A DNA stretch of 64,000 bases, from NCBI GenBank assembly GCA_036556145.1, contig DATBKB010000013.1, positions 1 through 64,000 on the forward strand, read 5' to 3'. A model generated the notes under the pieces. The model saw only the letters and a program-made list of their open reading frames with translations, searched no databases and was not told the DNA's origin. The DNA comes from JACDAV01 sp036556145. Lineage in GTDB: Bacteria > Chloroflexota > Limnocylindria > Limnocylindrales > CSP1-4. Below are positions 47,138-56,215 of the stretch, one piece after another. Each line of letters opens with the position of its first letter. The first letter of the stretch is position 1. The position numbers and the translations under genes were made by a program.

Positions 47138-48136
47138 ATGCTCACGAAGAAGCCCTCCGAGACCGCGCCGAAGACCGCGGCCGCCAGCCACGGCGCCACG
47201 CCCGCGCGGTCGCTCGACGACCTGACGTGCTACTTCGAGGGCCGGTTCGTCCGCCTCGGCGACGCGAACGTCAACATCATGACCCACGCGTTCATGTACG
47301 GAACGGCGACGTTCGAGGGCATCCGGGCGTACTGGAGCGAGGAGCGCCGGACCCTCTTCGGGCTCTTCGTCCGGGAGCACGTCGAGCGGATCCGCAACTC
47401 GTGCCGGATCCTGCTGATCGACCCGGTGCCCTCGGTCGACGAGCTGACCGGCCTCATCGTGGACACCGTCCGCCGGAACCGCTTCCGGGAGGACGTGTAC
47501 ATCCGTCCGTCGTTCTACAAGTCGACGCGGGCGATCGGCGTGCGGCTGCACAACCTCGAGCACCAGCTGTACATCATCTCGATCCCGTTCGGCAACTACA
47601 TCGACACCGAGGCTGGTGTCCGCGTCCAGACGTCCTCGTGGCGGCGGAACGCGGACGAGGCACTGCCGGCTCGCGGCAAGATCGTCGGCGGGTACGTCAA
47701 CATGGCCTTCCAGAAGTCCGAGGCCGAGCTCAACGGCTACGACGAAGCGGTGGTCCTGACCCCGGACGGCCACGTCAACGAGGCGTCGGCCGCGAATCTC
47801 TTCGTCGTTCGCGATGGCGTCTGCCTGACGCCGCCGGTCTCGGACGACATTCTCGAAGGGGTCACCCGCAAGGCGATGCTCCAGCTGCTCGCCGACGAGG
47901 GCGTCCCGACCGAGATCCGCTCGATCGACCGCAGCGAGCTCTACATCGCCGACGAGATGTTCCTGTGCGGCACGGGCGTCCAGGTGTCGCCGGTGGTCGA
48001 GATCGACCACCGCAAGATCGGGTCCGGCTCCGTCGGGCCGATCACGCGGGCGGTCAAGGACCGCTACTTCGACGCCGTGCGCGGCCGGCTGCCCCAGTAC
48101 GAGCACTGGCTGACGCCGATCCCCGAGGGTGGCTGA
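47138..48136 (+). CDS. ilvE: Branched-chain amino acid aminotransferase
   Basis: PLP-dependent class IV transaminase for the last step of Leu, Ile and Val synthesis, 332 residues. The N-terminal domain has THAFMYGTATFEGIRAYW. The PLP lysine is Lys181 in ARGKIVGGYVNMAFQKSEA. GYDEAVVLTPDGHVNEASAANLFVV carries the conserved Glu near the cofactor, and LCGTGVQVSPVVEID is the phosphate region. TATACT at 47095-47100 is the likely -10, and GGGAG lies before the ATG. About 25 poorly conserved residues precede the domain. It overlaps the following glycosyltransferase gene by 8 bp. Confidence 0.95.
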   Translation: MLTKKPSETAPKTAAASHGATPARSLDDLTCYFEGRFVRLGDANVNIMTHAFMYGTATFEGIRAYWSEERRTLFGLFVREHVERIRNSCRILLIDPVPSVDELTGLIVDTVRRNRFREDVYIRPSFYKSTRAIGVRLHNLEHQLYIISIPFGNYIDTEAGVRVQTSSWRRNADEALPARGKIVGGYVNMAFQKSEAELNGYDEAVVLTPDGHVNEASAANLFVVRDGVCLTPPVSDDILEGVTRKAMLQLLADEGVPTEIRSIDRSELYIADEMFLCGTGVQVSPVVEIDHRKIGSGSVGPITRAVKDRYFDAVRGRLPQYEHWLTPIPEGG

Positions 48137-49985
48137 CCGAGCCGAGGGGCTCGAGGCCGCGAACGCGGCACTGACCGTCGAGGAGCCGCCATCGCGATCC
48201 CGCGAGGACGCGGGCGGCGGGATCCTGCCCTCGGCGGAGGTCCGGCGGGCTCTCGAGCGTCCCGAGCCGCGGGACCCGGCCGATTCGTCGACTGCCCGCC
48301 CCGCGGACGACGGCGCGGTCGTGGAGGGCGCGACACCACGCCGGCTGCCGGCGCTCCAGCGGGTGCTCGAGGTCGTCCCGGGCCTCGTGACCTGGGCGCT
48401 CATCCTCTCGCCGCTCGTCCTCTCGCTGCGCGTCCCCGAGGTCGTCGCCTGGGCGGTCCTGACGTTCGACTTCTACTGGTTCTACAAGGCGCTGATGCTC
48501 ACCGGCAGCGTCACGGTGTCGTTCCTCCGCATCCGCAAGGTCATGGCCGTCGACTGGCGGACCCGTGCGTTCTCGCTGGCCGACCTGCCCGGCCGGCTGG
48601 AGCAGCTGGACCGCCTGATCCCGGCCGTCAGGGCCCGAATCGAGCAGCTCGAGGCGGCCGGCGAATCGCTCGCGGCCCGTGGCGGCCGGCTGGAGCTGGC
48701 CCGATTGCGCGACGAGCGCAAGGACGTCCAGCGGCTGCTCGCCCGGCGCGGCGACACGGTCGGTGACCCGGGCCGCCTGTGGCACGTCGCCCTCGTGCCG
48801 ACCTACACCGAGCCGTTCGAGAAGCTCCGCGAGACGATCCGCGCGCTGGCGGACGCCGACTACCCGCGCGAAAGGAAGATGGTCGCGATCATCACCCGCG
48901 AGACGGACCTGACCGGCCGGCGGAACGTGGCCCGGCTGCGCGAGCTCTTCGGCGACAAGTTCCTCCACTTCTTCCACATCCTCGACCCGCTCGAGCCCGG
49001 GATCGTCGTCGGCAAGTCGTCGGCGATGGCGTACGGCGGTCGGTGGCTGTACCGGGAGCTCGTCGGGCTCGGCTTCGACCCGAGCGATGTCGTCGTCACG
49101 GACCTCGACTCCGACTACCGGGTCCACCCGCAGTACTTCGGCTACCTGACGTGGACGTTCCTGACGGACCCGGACCGCTTCCGGCGCCTCTACCAGCCCG
49201 TCCCGATGTTCCACAACAACCTGTGGGACACGCCGATCCCGGTGCGACTCGTGGCGATCGGGGCGACGCACGTCCAGATGTGGCGCTCGCTGACACCCGA
49301 GAAGCTCGTGTCGTTCTCGTCGTACTCGGTCTCGCTGCAGACCGTCCACGAGGTCGACTACTGGGCGACCGACGCGATCCCCGAGGACAGCCGCTTCTAC
49401 TGGAAGTCGTTCTTCCGCTATTCGGGCGAGTTCCAGGCGGTGCCGCTGTTCATCCCGATGTACGGCGACGCGGTCCGCGCCCGCTCCTACCCACGCACCC
49501 TCGTGCAGCAGTACACGCAGATCCGGCGCTGGGCATGGGGCGTGACGGACATCCCGTACTACATCCGGAATGCGTTCAGTCATTCGGAGATCCCGCGCTG
49601 GACTCGGGTCAGGCGCCTCGTCGACCTGTGGCTCGACCACATCAACTGGGCGATCGCGCCGTTCGTCATCCTCTTCGGGTCGAACGTCCCGCTGCTCCTC
49701 AATCCGCAGTTCGCGCAGACGACCCTCGGGCAGAACCTGCCCCTCTACGCGGCGTGGCTGCTGACCGGCGCGTTGTGCTGCCTGCTCGTGCTCATCTACG
49801 TCGAGGAGCAGATCGCGCCACCCCGGCCCGCGACGTGGGGCTGGCTCCAGCGCGTCGCGTCGTGGCTCCAGTGGATCCTGCTGCCGGTCGTCGGGCTCAT
49901 CTTCTCGAACCTCCCGGCGCTCGATGCGCAGACGCGGCTCATGACGGGGCGGTACCTCGAGTACCGGGTGACCGAGAAGTCCTGA
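48129..49985 (+). CDS. Membrane-bound processive family-2 glycosyltransferase
   Basis: 618 residues from the GTG inside the ilvE end. A disordered N-terminus is followed by two helices (VTWALILSPLVLSLRV, VVAWAVLTFDFYWFYKALML), a coiled-coil stretch (about 160-205) and a GT-A domain. Catalytic landmarks are DLDSD (325-329) and QIRRW (464-468), the D,D,QxxRW pattern of cellulose/hyaluronan-type synthases. Three or four C-terminal helices end the protein. It probably polymerises or transfers sugars for an exopolysaccharide or wall glycan at the membrane; donor and product are unknown. The divergent neighbour beyond the spacer is a wall-polymer ligase of the LCP family. Confidence 0.88.
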   Translation: MADRAEGLEAANAALTVEEPPSRSREDAGGGILPSAEVRRALERPEPRDPADSSTARPADDGAVVEGATPRRLPALQRVLEVVPGLVTWALILSPLVLSLRVPEVVAWAVLTFDFYWFYKALMLTGSVTVSFLRIRKVMAVDWRTRAFSLADLPGRLEQLDRLIPAVRARIEQLEAAGESLAARGGRLELARLRDERKDVQRLLARRGDTVGDPGRLWHVALVPTYTEPFEKLRETIRALADADYPRERKMVAIITRETDLTGRRNVARLRELFGDKFLHFFHILDPLEPGIVVGKSSAMAYGGRWLYRELVGLGFDPSDVVVTDLDSDYRVHPQYFGYLTWTFLTDPDRFRRLYQPVPMFHNNLWDTPIPVRLVAIGATHVQMWRSLTPEKLVSFSSYSVSLQTVHEVDYWATDAIPEDSRFYWKSFFRYSGEFQAVPLFIPMYGDAVRARSYPRTLVQQYTQIRRWAWGVTDIPYYIRNAFSHSEIPRWTRVRRLVDLWLDHINWAIAPFVILFGSNVPLLLNPQFAQTTLGQNLPLYAAWLLTGALCCLLVLIYVEEQIAPPRPATWGWLQRVASWLQWILLPVVGLIFSNLPALDAQTRLMTGRYLEYRVTEKS

Positions 49986-50328
49986 GCCGGGACCGGCCGC
50001 GGGTGCGCGCCCGCGCGCTCCAATGCCGGCCCCACTCCAGTGCCGCGGCCGTCCAGGGCCCGCGGCCCTTCAGGACGCCCGGGCCTCCAGTGCCAGCGAA
50101 CCGTCACATGCTCACCAGGCGAGCGTTAACCAGCAACTCCGGGCTGCAGCGGGCGAGTCCACGCACAAGGCTCCTGTCAGATGCTCCCCTCACGAGCAGG
50201 TGACGGAACTTCTCGAGATACCGCTCGCCAGGCGGTCAATTGAGAGGAACCCGGGGCGAGGACGCCCAAGGACGCCCAAGGACGCCAGAGGATGCCCAAC
50301 GACGCCCAAAGACGACGCCCAGGGAGGC
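49986..50328. repeat. Convergent spacer with a 10-bp tandem repeat
   Basis: 343 bp between convergent genes. At 50261-50310 five decamers of the form GACGCCCAAG follow each other exactly; a sixth copy (50314-50323) comes after a 3-bp insertion. Upstream are C-rich imperfect repeats of CCAGTGCC and a short inverted repeat CCGC-N7-GCGG near 50221-50235. No gene, no clear terminator. Confidence 0.7.
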
Positions 50329-52143
50329 TTACGGGGCCGGCGGTGGTGTCAGGTCCGGCGTCGTGCGGCCGATCGTCACGACGATGTCGGCCCGGGCCGT
50401 CGGATCGGTGGCGGTGACGACGGTGACGCCGAGCAGCTCCTCGAGCGTCTTCACGGTGACCGGCATCTTCGTCTCGGCGCCGTTGTAGGCCGTGATCCGG
50501 GTGCCGCTGAGCGACGGCGGATCGGCCGGCTGGTTCGGTGCCGAGACCGTCATCCCGACGTAGTCGAGGTAGGCCGCGAGCCGCGACGCCTGGCCCGTCT
50601 CGCCCGAGGCGTTCAGGACCCAGACCGTGCCCTCCTCGGCGGCGAGCGCCTGCCGTCGGGCCTCGAACTCGGGATCGACCGTGAAGGCCTCGGCGACGGC
50701 GGCGCGGATCCGGCTGATGTTCGGGACGATGATGAACCCGGCGCCGGCGCGCGTGCCCTCGGTCCCGTAGCGCGGCGGGGCGAAGACGTACGAGCGCAGC
50801 GACTTCGTGTCGACGGACTCGGCGAGGCTGAGGAGCTGCGGGACGAGCTCCTGCGGGATGTCGGTCCGGACCGCCTCGGACAGCGCCGCGGCGAGGACGT
50901 TGATCCGCGGCAGGATGGTCGCGATGTCGACCGATTGCCGCAGCGACAGCAGGACGCGCTGCTGCCGCTGGCCGCGCTCGTAGTCGTTCGACGAGTACCG
51001 CGAGCGGGCGTAGACGAGCGCCTGGGCACCGTTCATGTGCTGGACGCCAACGGGGATGTAGATGCGCCGGAGCGTCCCGTTGGCACCGGGGAACCGGTTG
51101 TCGGCCACCGGCACCTGGACATTGACCGTGATGCCGCCGAACGCGTCGACGATCTTCGTGAAGCCGTCGAAGTTGACCTCGACGAAGTACTTGATGTCGA
51201 TGTGGTACAGCTCGCCGAGCAGCGCCTTGATCCCGTTGTAGCCACGTGTCTGGGCCGTGCCCGGGAACAGGTCGGTCCGGTGCCGGGTGTTGATGAAGAA
51301 GCTGTTGATCTTGCCCCGGTAGACCGACCCGAAGAGGCGGCGGGCGTTCGGGGCGCTGGCCGGGATCGGCACGTCGACGGTGTCGCGCGGCAGGCTGAAC
51401 ATCGCGACCTGCTTCGTCACCGGATCGACTGACAGCACGATCAGCGTGTCGGTGTTGTGGCCGCCGCGCTGCTCGTCGGCGCCGATGAGGAGGATGTTCA
51501 GGCGCTCCGTGCCGTTCCACGGCGGGATGCTGGCATTCGGGAGCGCCGAGCCCTCGGGCGGCAGGCTGACGGTCGGCTCGGGCTCGTCGGACTCGATCGG
51601 CTCCTCGCTGCCGCTCGGATCGGGCGACGGCGACGCGCCCTGGCACTCGGCGTTGGGGTCGAGGAAGATGCAGCCAAGGGTGTTCATCGCGAGGACGTCG
51701 TAGCGGGCGACCGCGACGTGGCCGCCGGCCATGACGAGGATGACCGCGAGGAGCCCGGCGAACGAGAGCGGGTTGAAGGCGAGCCGCGGCCGGCCGCGGC
51801 GGTCGTCGAACCGGCCGCCGGTCGCGTACCACGCGTTGAGGTACGCGGTGACCCGCCACGCGTCGATGATCGCGACGAGCCGGTAGACGAGCGCGATGAG
51901 GTTCGCGACGAAGACGCCCTGCAGCACCCCCGGAAGGAGGAGGTTGACGGCGAGGGTCCGGAGCTCGACCCGCGCGACGACGCCGGCGGCCAGCGCGAGC
52001 AGGAGGATCGGCAGGGCGGCGAACGCGAGCGCCCGCTGGTTGGCGCCCGCGTAGGCGTGGCCGAGACCCGGAAACAGGAGGGAGAGGAAGGCGGCGACGA
52101 ACGGCGACCGCCGGCGCGGCGCGCCGTTCGAGCGGGACTGCAT
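50329..52143 (-). CDS. LytR-CpsA-Psr (LCP) family wall-polymer ligase
   Basis: 604-residue membrane protein that in monoderms attaches teichoic acid or polysaccharide to peptidoglycan. Three to four N-terminal helices (FVAAFLSLLFPGLGHAYAG onward, about 15-150) precede an acidic Pro/Ser linker. The LCP domain runs about 213-440, with LNILLIGADEQRGGHNTDTL, FSLPRDTVDVPI, YRGKINSFF and ALVYARSRYSSNDYERGQRQ. A LytR_C domain lies near 510-595 (GTVWVLNASGETGQASRLAAYL). The extra N-terminal multi-span module is unusual for LCP proteins. TATCAT eight bases before its ATG is a likely leaderless -10. Confidence 0.93.
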   Translation of the reverse strand: MQSRSNGAPRRRSPFVAAFLSLLFPGLGHAYAGANQRALAFAALPILLLALAAGVVARVELRTLAVNLLLPGVLQGVFVANLIALVYRLVAIIDAWRVTAYLNAWYATGGRFDDRRGRPRLAFNPLSFAGLLAVILVMAGGHVAVARYDVLAMNTLGCIFLDPNAECQGASPSPDPSGSEEPIESDEPEPTVSLPPEGSALPNASIPPWNGTERLNILLIGADEQRGGHNTDTLIVLSVDPVTKQVAMFSLPRDTVDVPIPASAPNARRLFGSVYRGKINSFFINTRHRTDLFPGTAQTRGYNGIKALLGELYHIDIKYFVEVNFDGFTKIVDAFGGITVNVQVPVADNRFPGANGTLRRIYIPVGVQHMNGAQALVYARSRYSSNDYERGQRQQRVLLSLRQSVDIATILPRINVLAAALSEAVRTDIPQELVPQLLSLAESVDTKSLRSYVFAPPRYGTEGTRAGAGFIIVPNISRIRAAVAEAFTVDPEFEARRQALAAEEGTVWVLNASGETGQASRLAAYLDYVGMTVSAPNQPADPPSLSGTRITAYNGAETKMPVTVKTLEELLGVTVVTATDPTARADIVVTIGRTTPDLTPPPAP

Positions 52144-52185
52144 CGACGCCGATGATAGAGCGGCCCGACGCTAGACTTTCGGCCG
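52144..52185. promoter_or_regulatory. 42-bp divergent leaderless promoter region (LCP gene / ileS)
   Basis: The start codons are only 42 bp apart. TATCAT on the minus strand (52157-52152) and TAGACT on the plus strand (52172-52177) each end eight bases before their own ATG. The -35 zone of each promoter must therefore lie over the other's -10 or start codon, so the two polymerases cannot bind at once. Confidence 0.55.
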
Positions 52186-55100
52186 ATGCCCTCCCGTCCG
52201 GCCACCGCCGCCTTCCAGCCCGTCGACGCGCACCCCGACCTCGTCGCCCAGGAGCACGAGATCCTCGCCTGGTGGCGGGAGCGGGGCACGTTCGCTCGCC
52301 TGCGTGCCCAGAACGCCGGCGGCCCGCGCTGGAGCTTCCTCGACGGTCCGATCACGGCGAACAACCCGATGGGCGTCCATCACGCCTGGGGCCGGACCTA
52401 CAAGGACCTCTACCAGCGATTCCAGGCGATGCTCGGCAAGGACCAGCGGTACCAGAACGGCTTCGACTGCCAGGGGCTGTGGGTCGAGGTGAACGTCGAG
52501 CGGGAGCTCGGCTTCACCAGCAAGCGCGACATCGAAGCCTTCGGCATCGCGCCGTTCGTCAGCCTCTGCAAGCAACGGGTCCTCACGTACGCCGCCCGCC
52601 AGACGGAGCAGTCGATCCGGCTCGGCATGTGGATGGACTGGGACGACCCGGACAGGCTGCGCGAGCTGCGCGACGCGCTGGCCGCGGACCCGTCAGCGGT
52701 GCTGACGATCCACGGACCCAACGGCCCGCTCACCGACACGGCCGAGATGCTCGTCGGCCGGCTGGGCCACCCCGAGCTCGGCGGCAGCTACTACACGTTC
52801 AGCAACGAGAACAACGACCTCATCTGGGGCTTCCTCGCCGCGTGCCACAAGCGCCGCTGGATCTACCGCGGCCACGACTCGATGCCGTGGTGCCCGCGCT
52901 GCGGGACCGGCATCTCGCAGATGGAGATGAACGAGGGCTACGCCGATCGCGAGGACCCCGGCCTGACCGTGCGGTTCCCGCTCGTCGATCGACCCGGCGA
53001 GGCGCTGCTCGTCTGGACGACGACGCCCTGGACGCTCGCCGCGAACGTCGCCGCGGCCGTGGGGCAGGACCTGCCGTACGTCCGCATCCGGCAGGGCGAG
53101 GACACGTTCTGGGTCGGCAAGGGGACGCTCAAGCAGGCGGTGTTCGGCCCGTTCGAGGTCCTCGAGGAGAAGCGCGGCGGGGACCTCGTCGGCTGGCGCT
53201 ACACGGGCCCGTTCGACGACCTGCCGGCCGTCCGCGACGCCTTCGCGAAAGGCACCCGCGACCAACCGGCCACGCCGTACGAGCACCGCGTCGTGCCCTG
53301 GGCCGAGGTCGGCGAGGAGGAGGGGACCGGCATCGTCCACATCGCGCCCGGCGCCGGAGCCGAGGACTACCAGCTCGGCAAGGAGCTGGGCCTACCGGTG
53401 ATCGGTCCGATCGACGAGGACGGTCGCTACTACGACGGATTCGGCTGGCTGAGCGGCAAGGAGGCGCCGAACGTCGCCGAGGCGATCATCGACAACCTCG
53501 AGCAGCGCGGGTTCTTCTATCACCTCGAGCCGTACTCGCATCGCTACCCACACTGCTGGCGGTGCAACACACCGCTCCTCTTCCGGCTCGTCGACGAGTG
53601 GTACATCAGCATGGGCCCGGTCTACGACAAGCCTCGCGACCAACTGACGAAGGCCGAGGTCGAGGCGAGCCTGCGCTACCAGATCATGGAGGTCGTCGAC
53701 CGCATCCGCTGGATCCCGTCGTTCGGCTACGAGCGGGAGCTCGACTGGCTCCTGAACATGCACGACTGGATGATCAGCAAGAAGCGGTACTGGGGACTGG
53801 CGCTCCCGATCTACGACTGTCGGAACTGCGGCACGTTCGACGTCATCGGCGGGCGCGAGGAGCTCCGGCGGCGGGCGGTCGACGGCTGGGAGCAGTTCGA
53901 GGGCCATACGCCGCACCGGCCGTACGTCGACGCCGTTCGCATCGCCTGTCCGACGTGCGGCGAGCCGGTGTCGCGGATTCCGGACGTCGGCAATCCGTGG
54001 CTCGACGCCGGGATCGTGCCGTACTCGACGCTCCACTACCGCGAGGACCCCGAGTACTGGAAGCAGTGGTTCCCGGCCGACTTCATCACCGAGAGCTTCC
54101 CCGGCCAGTTCCGCAACTGGTTCTACTCGATGCTCGCGATGTCGACGGTCCTCCGGCGGGAGGAGCCGTTCCGGACGATCCTCGGCTACGGGCTCGTCCT
54201 CGGCGAGGACGGCCGCCAGATGCACAAGAGCTGGGGCAACTCGATCGACTTCGATGAGGCCGCCGAGCGGATCGGCGTGGACGTCATGCGCTGGATGTTT
54301 GCCTCGGCCCGACCGGAGGAGAACGTCCTCTTCGGGTGGCACGCGGCCGACGAGACGAGGCGGCGGCTGCTCATCCTCTGGAACGTCTATGCGTTCCTCG
54401 CGACGTATGCCCGCGTCGCCGGCTGGTCGCCCCGCCCAGGCGCGGTCGCCGGGACCGCGACCGAGCGTGCCGACCGGACGCCGCTCGACCGCTGGATCCT
54501 CTCCCGTGCCGCCGGCCTCGCCGGGGCGGCCGGCAAGGCGCTCGAGGACTTCGACGCGCTGACGGCCTCGCGCGAGGTCGAGCGCTTCGTCGACGACCTG
54601 TCGACGTGGTATCTCCGCCGCTCGCGGCGACGCCTGTCGCGCAACGACGACCCGGCGGATCGGGACGTCGCGTTCTCGACGCTCCATGCCGCGCTCGTGT
54701 CGGTTGCACGCGTGCTGGCCCCGACGCTGCCGTTCCTGGCGGAGTCGATCTACCGGAACCTCGTCGCGACGGTCGACGCCGACGCTCCGGAGTCGGTTCA
54801 CCTGACCCGCTGGCCGGCCGAGGAGCTGGCGCCGCTCCGCGACGAGCGACTCGAAGGCGCGATGACGACGGCGCGCCGGGCCGTCGAGCTGGCACGAACG
54901 CTGCGGTCGGGTGCCGGCCTGAAGGTGCGCCAGCCACTTGCCCGGATGTGGCTCGCGCTACCGGGCGGCGACCTCCCCGAGCGTGACGCGCTGCTGGCCC
55001 TGGTCGCGGATGAGGTCAATGTCCGCTCGGTCGAGCTCATCGGCGACGAGTCGGAGCTCGTCGAGCGGCGCGTTCGGCCGCTGCTGCCGAAGATCGGCAA

Positions 55101-55575
55101 GCGCCTCGGCCCGGCGATCCCGGCGGTGATGACAGCCGCGAAGGAGGGTCGGTTCGAAATCCGGCCGGACGGCTCGGTCGAGATCGCCGGCCAGACGCTC
55201 GCTCCGGACGAGGTCGAGATCCTCGCCTCGCCCCGGCCCGGCACGGTCGTCGCCCACGACGTCGGCCTCGTCGTCGTGCTCGACACGGAGCTCACGCCGG
55301 ACCTCATCGCCGAGGGCGACGCCCGCGAGCTCCAGCGGGCGATCCAGGATCTTCGCAAGGAGGCGGGCCTCGCCCTCGACGACCGGATCGAGCTGTGGAT
55401 CGACGCCCTGCCGCCGGCGGTTGCGGCCCATCGGGAGGCGATCGCGGCCGAGGTCCTCGCCGACACCGTTCACGACGGAGCGCCGCCGGAGGGCGACGAC
55501 GTCCGCTCGGCCGATGTCGCGCTCTCCGCGGGCACGGTTCGGATCGCCTTGCGCCGCCGCGGGGGCGGCGGCTAG
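52186..55575 (+). CDS. ileS: Isoleucyl-tRNA synthetase-like class I tRNA ligase with divergent signature motifs
   Basis: 1129-residue aminoacyl-tRNA synthetase. Upstream of the Rossmann core is DLVAQEHEILAWWRERGTF. The HIGH-type motif is VHHAWGRT (His65-His66), the next block is GFDCQGLWVEVNVERELG (canonical GWDCHGLPVE), and the KMSKS-type loop reads QMHKSWGN (678-685). The editing (CP1) domain has WTTTPWTLAAN near 278. Two CXXC zinc-like sites occur (WCPRCGTG, CPTCGEP). The length and editing motif fit IleRS; the altered signatures place it in a divergent clade. I see no T-box leader. The specificity call is strong but not proven from sequence alone. Confidence 0.88.
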   Translation: MPSRPATAAFQPVDAHPDLVAQEHEILAWWRERGTFARLRAQNAGGPRWSFLDGPITANNPMGVHHAWGRTYKDLYQRFQAMLGKDQRYQNGFDCQGLWVEVNVERELGFTSKRDIEAFGIAPFVSLCKQRVLTYAARQTEQSIRLGMWMDWDDPDRLRELRDALAADPSAVLTIHGPNGPLTDTAEMLVGRLGHPELGGSYYTFSNENNDLIWGFLAACHKRRWIYRGHDSMPWCPRCGTGISQMEMNEGYADREDPGLTVRFPLVDRPGEALLVWTTTPWTLAANVAAAVGQDLPYVRIRQGEDTFWVGKGTLKQAVFGPFEVLEEKRGGDLVGWRYTGPFDDLPAVRDAFAKGTRDQPATPYEHRVVPWAEVGEEEGTGIVHIAPGAGAEDYQLGKELGLPVIGPIDEDGRYYDGFGWLSGKEAPNVAEAIIDNLEQRGFFYHLEPYSHRYPHCWRCNTPLLFRLVDEWYISMGPVYDKPRDQLTKAEVEASLRYQIMEVVDRIRWIPSFGYERELDWLLNMHDWMISKKRYWGLALPIYDCRNCGTFDVIGGREELRRRAVDGWEQFEGHTPHRPYVDAVRIACPTCGEPVSRIPDVGNPWLDAGIVPYSTLHYREDPEYWKQWFPADFITESFPGQFRNWFYSMLAMSTVLRREEPFRTILGYGLVLGEDGRQMHKSWGNSIDFDEAAERIGVDVMRWMFASARPEENVLFGWHAADETRRRLLILWNVYAFLATYARVAGWSPRPGAVAGTATERADRTPLDRWILSRAAGLAGAAGKALEDFDALTASREVERFVDDLSTWYLRRSRRRLSRNDDPADRDVAFSTLHAALVSVARVLAPTLPFLAESIYRNLVATVDADAPESVHLTRWPAEELAPLRDERLEGAMTTARRAVELARTLRSGAGLKVRQPLARMWLALPGGDLPERDALLALVADEVNVRSVELIGDESELVERRVRPLLPKIGKRLGPAIPAVMTAAKEGRFEIRPDGSVEIAGQTLAPDEVEILASPRPGTVVAHDVGLVVVLDTELTPDLIAEGDARELQRAIQDLRKEAGLALDDRIELWIDALPPAVAAHREAIAAEVLADTVHDGAPPEGDDVRSADVALSAGTVRIALRRRGGGG

Positions 55576-55582
55576 GCTTCGA

Positions 55583-56215
55583 ATGGCGGCGCGGTCCGAC
55601 CGGGACGGAGGCGACGAGCTGGACGAGGCGGCAACGACGGCAGGGACGCGCCGGGCGGCGCCGGGCACGATGTCCTTGGAGGCGACCGAGGGCGCCAGCC
55701 GCGTGGCGGCGACCCGGCCGCGGCCACGCTGGCGGCTGTTCGTCGGCCTCGCCGCGTTGGTCGTCGTCGCCGATCAGCTGGCGAAGGCGTGGATCGTCCA
55801 GAACGTCGATCCGGGGCGTCCGATTCGCGTCGTCGACGACTTCGTGCGACTCGTCATCACGCACAACACCGGCGGCCTCTTCGGGATGTTCCGCGACTTC
55901 GCGCCGCTATTCGCGGTCGCGTCGATGGCCGTCATCGGGCTGATCGTCTGGTACCACTCGCGAGCGGGTGGCAGCCTCATCGTCTCGACGGCCCTCGGGC
56001 TGCTGCTCGGCGGGGCTCTCGGCAACCTCGCCGACCGGCTACGCCAGGGCTACGTCCTCGACTTCGTCGACGCCGGGATCGGGGACCTGCGCTGGTACAC
56101 GTTCAACGTCGCCGACTCGGCGATCAGCTGCGCGCTGGTGCTGCTCGTGCTCGTCGCGCTTCGCCCGGGCCTGGCCGGCGAACCGACGCAGGAGGGTCGC
56201 TCGTCGCGTGACTGA
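55583..56215 (+). CDS. lspA: Lipoprotein signal peptidase (signal peptidase II)
   Basis: Aspartic membrane protease that cleaves prolipoprotein signal peptides; the lipoprotein at 9639 would be a substrate. With the ATG at 55583 it has 210 residues; an ATG at 55670 (30 codons in) would give a typical length and may be the true start. Landmarks are VVVADQLAKAWI, HNTGGLFGMF (NxGxxF), LGNLADRLRQGYVLDFVD and FNVADSAI. Catalytic Asp160 and Asp178 are in the last two. Four helices. It overlaps the RluD-type gene by 8 bp. Confidence 0.95.
   Translation: MAARSDRDGGDELDEAATTAGTRRAAPGTMSLEATEGASRVAATRPRPRWRLFVGLAALVVVADQLAKAWIVQNVDPGRPIRVVDDFVRLVITHNTGGLFGMFRDFAPLFAVASMAVIGLIVWYHSRAGGSLIVSTALGLLLGGALGNLADRLRQGYVLDFVDAGIGDLRWYTFNVADSAISCALVLLVLVALRPGLAGEPTQEGRSSRD

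Noticed and set aside
52144..52185. T-box riboswitch for ileS
   Set aside because: Actinobacterial and firmicute ileS genes often have one, but only 42 bp separate ileS from the divergent gene and the promoter appears leaderless.
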